NCBI GenBank assembly: GCA_964521715.1
Contig: CAZFSS010000028.1
Span: forward strand, 1 to 56,821
Origin: DAOVRD01 sp964521715
Lineage (GTDB): Bacteria > Planctomycetota > Brocadiia > SM23-32
Reading direction: 5' to 3'
Length of the DNA stretch: 56,821 bases
Numbering within the stretch: the stretch's first letter is position 1; every line of letters begins with the position of its first letter. This document shows, piece by piece, positions 54,801-56,821 of the stretch. The notes beneath the pieces were generated by a model, which saw only the letters and a program-made list of their open reading frames with translations, made no database searches and was not told where the DNA came from. The translations under genes and the position numbers were made by a program.

Positions 54801-54907
54801 ACTGGCCCTGGTCCTTCGGGGCGGAAGGCGGCAAGCCCCTGGCGCGCGCCTTATACGAGCAGAGCCGCATGGCAGAGCTGCTGCGCCAACACGGTGCCAC
54901 GGAGTGA
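51866..54907 (+). CDS. Giant exported ankyrin-repeat protein 2 (paralogue)
   Basis: 1,013 residues. Signal sequence (RGFVVGVLAAGALVFVCLCG), a region to about residue 225 with no HEAT motifs but with EVFRWLTQTRF similar to EVDRWLRQAPI of the previous protein, then about 20 ankyrin repeats. Residues 625-840 follow the upstream protein unit for unit, including the linker RHDVHTAAGMGD. The bases around the start (GGAGGGGCGGGCGAG, ATG, then AGAAGGGGAATC) also nearly repeat those of the previous gene, 106 bases after its stop. A tandem duplicate that has diverged. Confidence 0.88.
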   Translation: MRRGIRWRGFVVGVLAAGALVFVCLCGHAGQAGAERQRGAVRGGFYVHRALSDNEEEVFRWLTQTRFETDLVDAAYSLAPIGVGAWADAGRKMPAAEGVLCGLIRRRTVWFHVASVLRPLECIATSNSVPTQVSLYERDEGEHLYPLRSVEGRGVAAEWAVRRDKTFRTLNLRPPERIDPRDRRVAACLRQEGLKPESVLLRDAIGWPISLGPGCRDEAMPVVGQPWPLHDAVRAGDLGRAKVLLEQGIEPHLRDLDDETPLGIAAERGQLRVVELLLDGGAEAEDPGPIHRAAANGHADVVKLLLSRAPDMSGRDWWPGTLLQVAAWGGHLDVMELLLSTGVNIDGRDAQGFAPLVWAAWAGKRESVEFLLERGADVNAKSRDMYGADHTPLCFALCRGHRDVFEPLLGRGATCTDGLLRHELDRADFLFMQAPPAVQRAAGEGRPQAAQYLLGHGGSKETVLWWGAHEGYGEVVKEVATRPDGFDDYQWQEALCVAIDAGHLEIVRLLVEQGADVNVGENEAFIAFHRRQGTKFHPDLELGPEDAWARGSRLGGYITDGTALHWAAARGREDIMEFLLASGADVNAAEDSGTPLHWAVDAGEAGAVKLLLAHGANPNVARKGGATALHTAALFNESDVAEALLAAGADVHAKDLADQRPLHRAATFADARFVQLLLEHGAEVNARGFNDEVPLHQAAMTGDKDVVQVLLDRGADVTARDIVDRTPLHVATEGGHTDAALLLITHGSDVSAVDKDGETPLHLAARAGDEEVVRRLLERQAPLNVKDALGLTPLHWAVRKEHYGVAELLVAGGARHDVHTAAGMGDLEAARALLAADRALAGAELGRLGTPLHWAVLGGHPDMVALLLESGAPPNAKDGAGDTALGLATWRGDRESVSLLLSHGADPNARGEGGITALHIAARLGYADMVELLLSHGADMDLGDREGDAALHEAARANSLRVAELLLKAGADPNLTPKYWPWSFGAEGGKPLARALYEQSRMAELLRQHGATE

Positions 54908-54913
54908 GCGCCC

Positions 54914-55471
54914 GTGGCAAGTCTTGAGGACGGTGGCGAGAGGATGAACGCGTCAGAGGGCAAGGGCGGGCGGGAGGCGGAGCGTCCCGAACGTGGGCCG
55001 GGGCACAAGAGGCTTCCGAGGCTGTGGGTGGTATGTGTGGTCTCGGGAATAGCCGGCCTGGGTCTTGGGGCCTATGGTGTATGGCTCGCCCGGATGGCGG
55101 GAAGGCTGCCGGCGGCGGTCCTCGTGTGGGTCGTTCTGGCAGTCCCCTGGCTCGTCGGCACAGTCGGCCTGTGGATGCGCTCGGACGCCGCGCGTGTAGT
55201 GATGATGCTCTACTTCTACTTTGCTACGATGGCGATGATGGGCGGATGTGCAGCAACCTTCGTCCACCCCGGCATCATTCTCTTGTACCTCCCACTGGTT
55301 GCCGTGTGTGTGGCATGCTTGAAGCACCTGTGGAACGCGCGCGAATACTTCATCGTGCCGCCGGACCAGAAGCCGCCCATCTGGTCGCTTCCCGCGCTGG
55401 CAGCGCTGCTGGTTGTGCTCGCCGTTGGCCTCCCGCTGCTTCTGCTGGTGGCGACGGCAGCCGCGCCATAG
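54914..55471 (+). CDS. Four-helix membrane protein downstream of the ankyrin genes
   Basis: 185 residues, no family recognised. The N-terminal 38 residues are charged and likely cytoplasmic (KGGREAERPERGPGHKR). Helices follow at about 40-60, 67-88, 94-117 and 119-135, with one more at the end (LPALAALLVVLAVGLPLLLLV). The GTG at 54914 has GGAG nine bases upstream; the ATG at 54944 is an alternative that loses ten residues. It begins seven bases after the second ankyrin gene, so it is probably part of that operon and could be its membrane partner. Confidence 0.7.
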   Translation: MASLEDGGERMNASEGKGGREAERPERGPGHKRLPRLWVVCVVSGIAGLGLGAYGVWLARMAGRLPAAVLVWVVLAVPWLVGTVGLWMRSDAARVVMMLYFYFATMAMMGGCAATFVHPGIILLYLPLVAVCVACLKHLWNAREYFIVPPDQKPPIWSLPALAALLVVLAVGLPLLLLVATAAAP

Positions 55472-55646
55472 CCGACGTTCTCAGCGGCACCTAGAACTGG
55501 CCGCCGGACGTGGGGGAGGCATTAGGGGGCCGTGGGCGGCCCACAGCGCCGGCCTATCCCTTCCGGCCACGAGCCGGCTGGGAGGGGGGCTGCGGCGGCC
55601 GGAGAGCCGCCGTCCTGTGCCGGCGGCGAGAAAAACGCGCGTGGGC

Positions 55647-55675
55647 TTGACAGGCGTGGGGGTGGGCGGTATAAT
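55647..55675 (+). promoter_or_regulatory. rRNA operon promoter P1
   Basis: Perfect consensus: TTGACA (55647-55652), 17-base spacer, TATAAT (55670-55675). A run of five A lies 12 bases upstream of the -35. Confidence 0.85.
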
Positions 55676-55754
55676 AGCGGTTTTGGGCTACCGCGCCCTG
55701 TCTGCGGGCGGTGGCCTTTCCGTCCGGCCTTTGCGGATCGTCACGCATCAGCGG

Positions 55755-55782
55755 TTGACATCTGCGGCGGATGGGGTATAAT
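55755..55782 (+). promoter_or_regulatory. rRNA operon promoter P2
   Basis: TTGACA (55755-55760), 16-base spacer, TATAAT (55777-55782), about 100 bases after P1, the spacing of tandem rrn promoters. Confidence 0.85.
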
Positions 55783-55803
55783 ATGTTGTAGTGTGGAGTA
55801 GTG

Positions 55804-55815
55804 TGCTCTTTGACA
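55804..55815 (+). promoter_or_regulatory. boxA antitermination site of the rRNA leader
   Basis: TGCTCTTTGACA differs by one base from the classical rrn boxA TGCTCTTTAACA, and lies about 15 bases after the P2 start. It should recruit NusB/NusE to prevent termination in the untranslated operon. Confidence 0.8.
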
Positions 55816-55951
55816 AATAGGAGACGGAGGCGGTAAGGAACCCGCAGGAAGTCTGCGGTCGGACTTGCTGATTCCGAACGAGGCCAAGCGGAGCCGGGTT
55901 GACCCGGGCGCGCCGGGCTTACGAGTGCGCGCCGGGGCATGAGCAGATACC

Positions 55952-56821
<870 letters not shown>

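Noticed and set aside
55808..55816. TTTGACAAA in the rRNA leader as a third -35 box
   Set aside because: No -10 at 16-18 bases downstream, and it is better explained as part of boxA.

Overview
The window is 56.8 kb of GC-rich DNA that ends inside a 16S rRNA gene. It looks like chromosomal DNA of an uncultured Gram-negative bacterium, probably a planctomycete-like member of the PVC group. The Gram-negative call rests on LpxI (lipid A), an O-antigen ligase-like protein, lipoprotein and Sec signals, and a periplasmic alpha-2-macroglobulin. The lineage call rests on the style of the partial 16S, a SpoVG with an inserted zinc ribbon, and a secreted protein with a pseudopilin-like C-terminal region. 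It is an inference: the 16S differs from the common bacterial primer and probe sites and I could not compare it with a database.

Layout. 0-3.5 kb: an aldo/keto reductase converges on a nagA-dppA pair (amino-sugar and D-amino-acid peptide salvage), followed by tRNA-Val. 3.5-7.5 kb (minus): phosphatidylserine decarboxylase and a TPR-thioredoxin-CcdA fusion. A divergent promoter pair at about 7.43-7.50 kb separates these from a plus-strand housekeeping run: divisome-type coiled-coil protein, proA, lpxI, rsmD, ispE, spoVG, then ilvB-ilvN from its own promoter. 14.9-24.2 kb (minus): O-antigen ligase-like protein with TPRs, a 2,096-residue alpha-2-macroglobulin and a small membrane protein. 24.4-29.5 kb (plus): a DUF1638-hydantoinase fusion, a phosphohexomutase and YraN. 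29.5-31.1 kb: an ankyrin lipoprotein (minus) and a hexanucleotide array. 31.1-38.4 kb: a Gld/Nat-type ABC export cluster (ATPase, YIP1-like protein, permease, GldG-like protein, DUF4340 protein). 38.5-46.3 kb: a sugar isomerase/epimerase, a secreted protein, and a der-uvrA-HAD phosphatase operon. 46.3-47.6 kb: tRNA-Glu, a compact transcript of unknown function between a good promoter and a strong terminator, and a DksA/TraR-type regulator (minus). 48.1-55.5 kb: two tandem giant ankyrin proteins and a membrane protein. 55.6-56.8 kb: two consensus rRNA promoters, a boxA and the 5' half of 16S rRNA.

How it fits together. Most genes are housekeeping: amino acid, isoprenoid, lipid A and phospholipid synthesis, translation, repair. 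The accessory part is mainly envelope-directed: the redox fusion, the macroglobulin, three exported ankyrin proteins and the ABC export cluster. No phage, insertion sequence, CRISPR array or plasmid function was seen. Promoters are close to TTGACA-N16-18-TATAAT throughout, and several of them help decide start codons. Nothing was recognised in bases 1-178.
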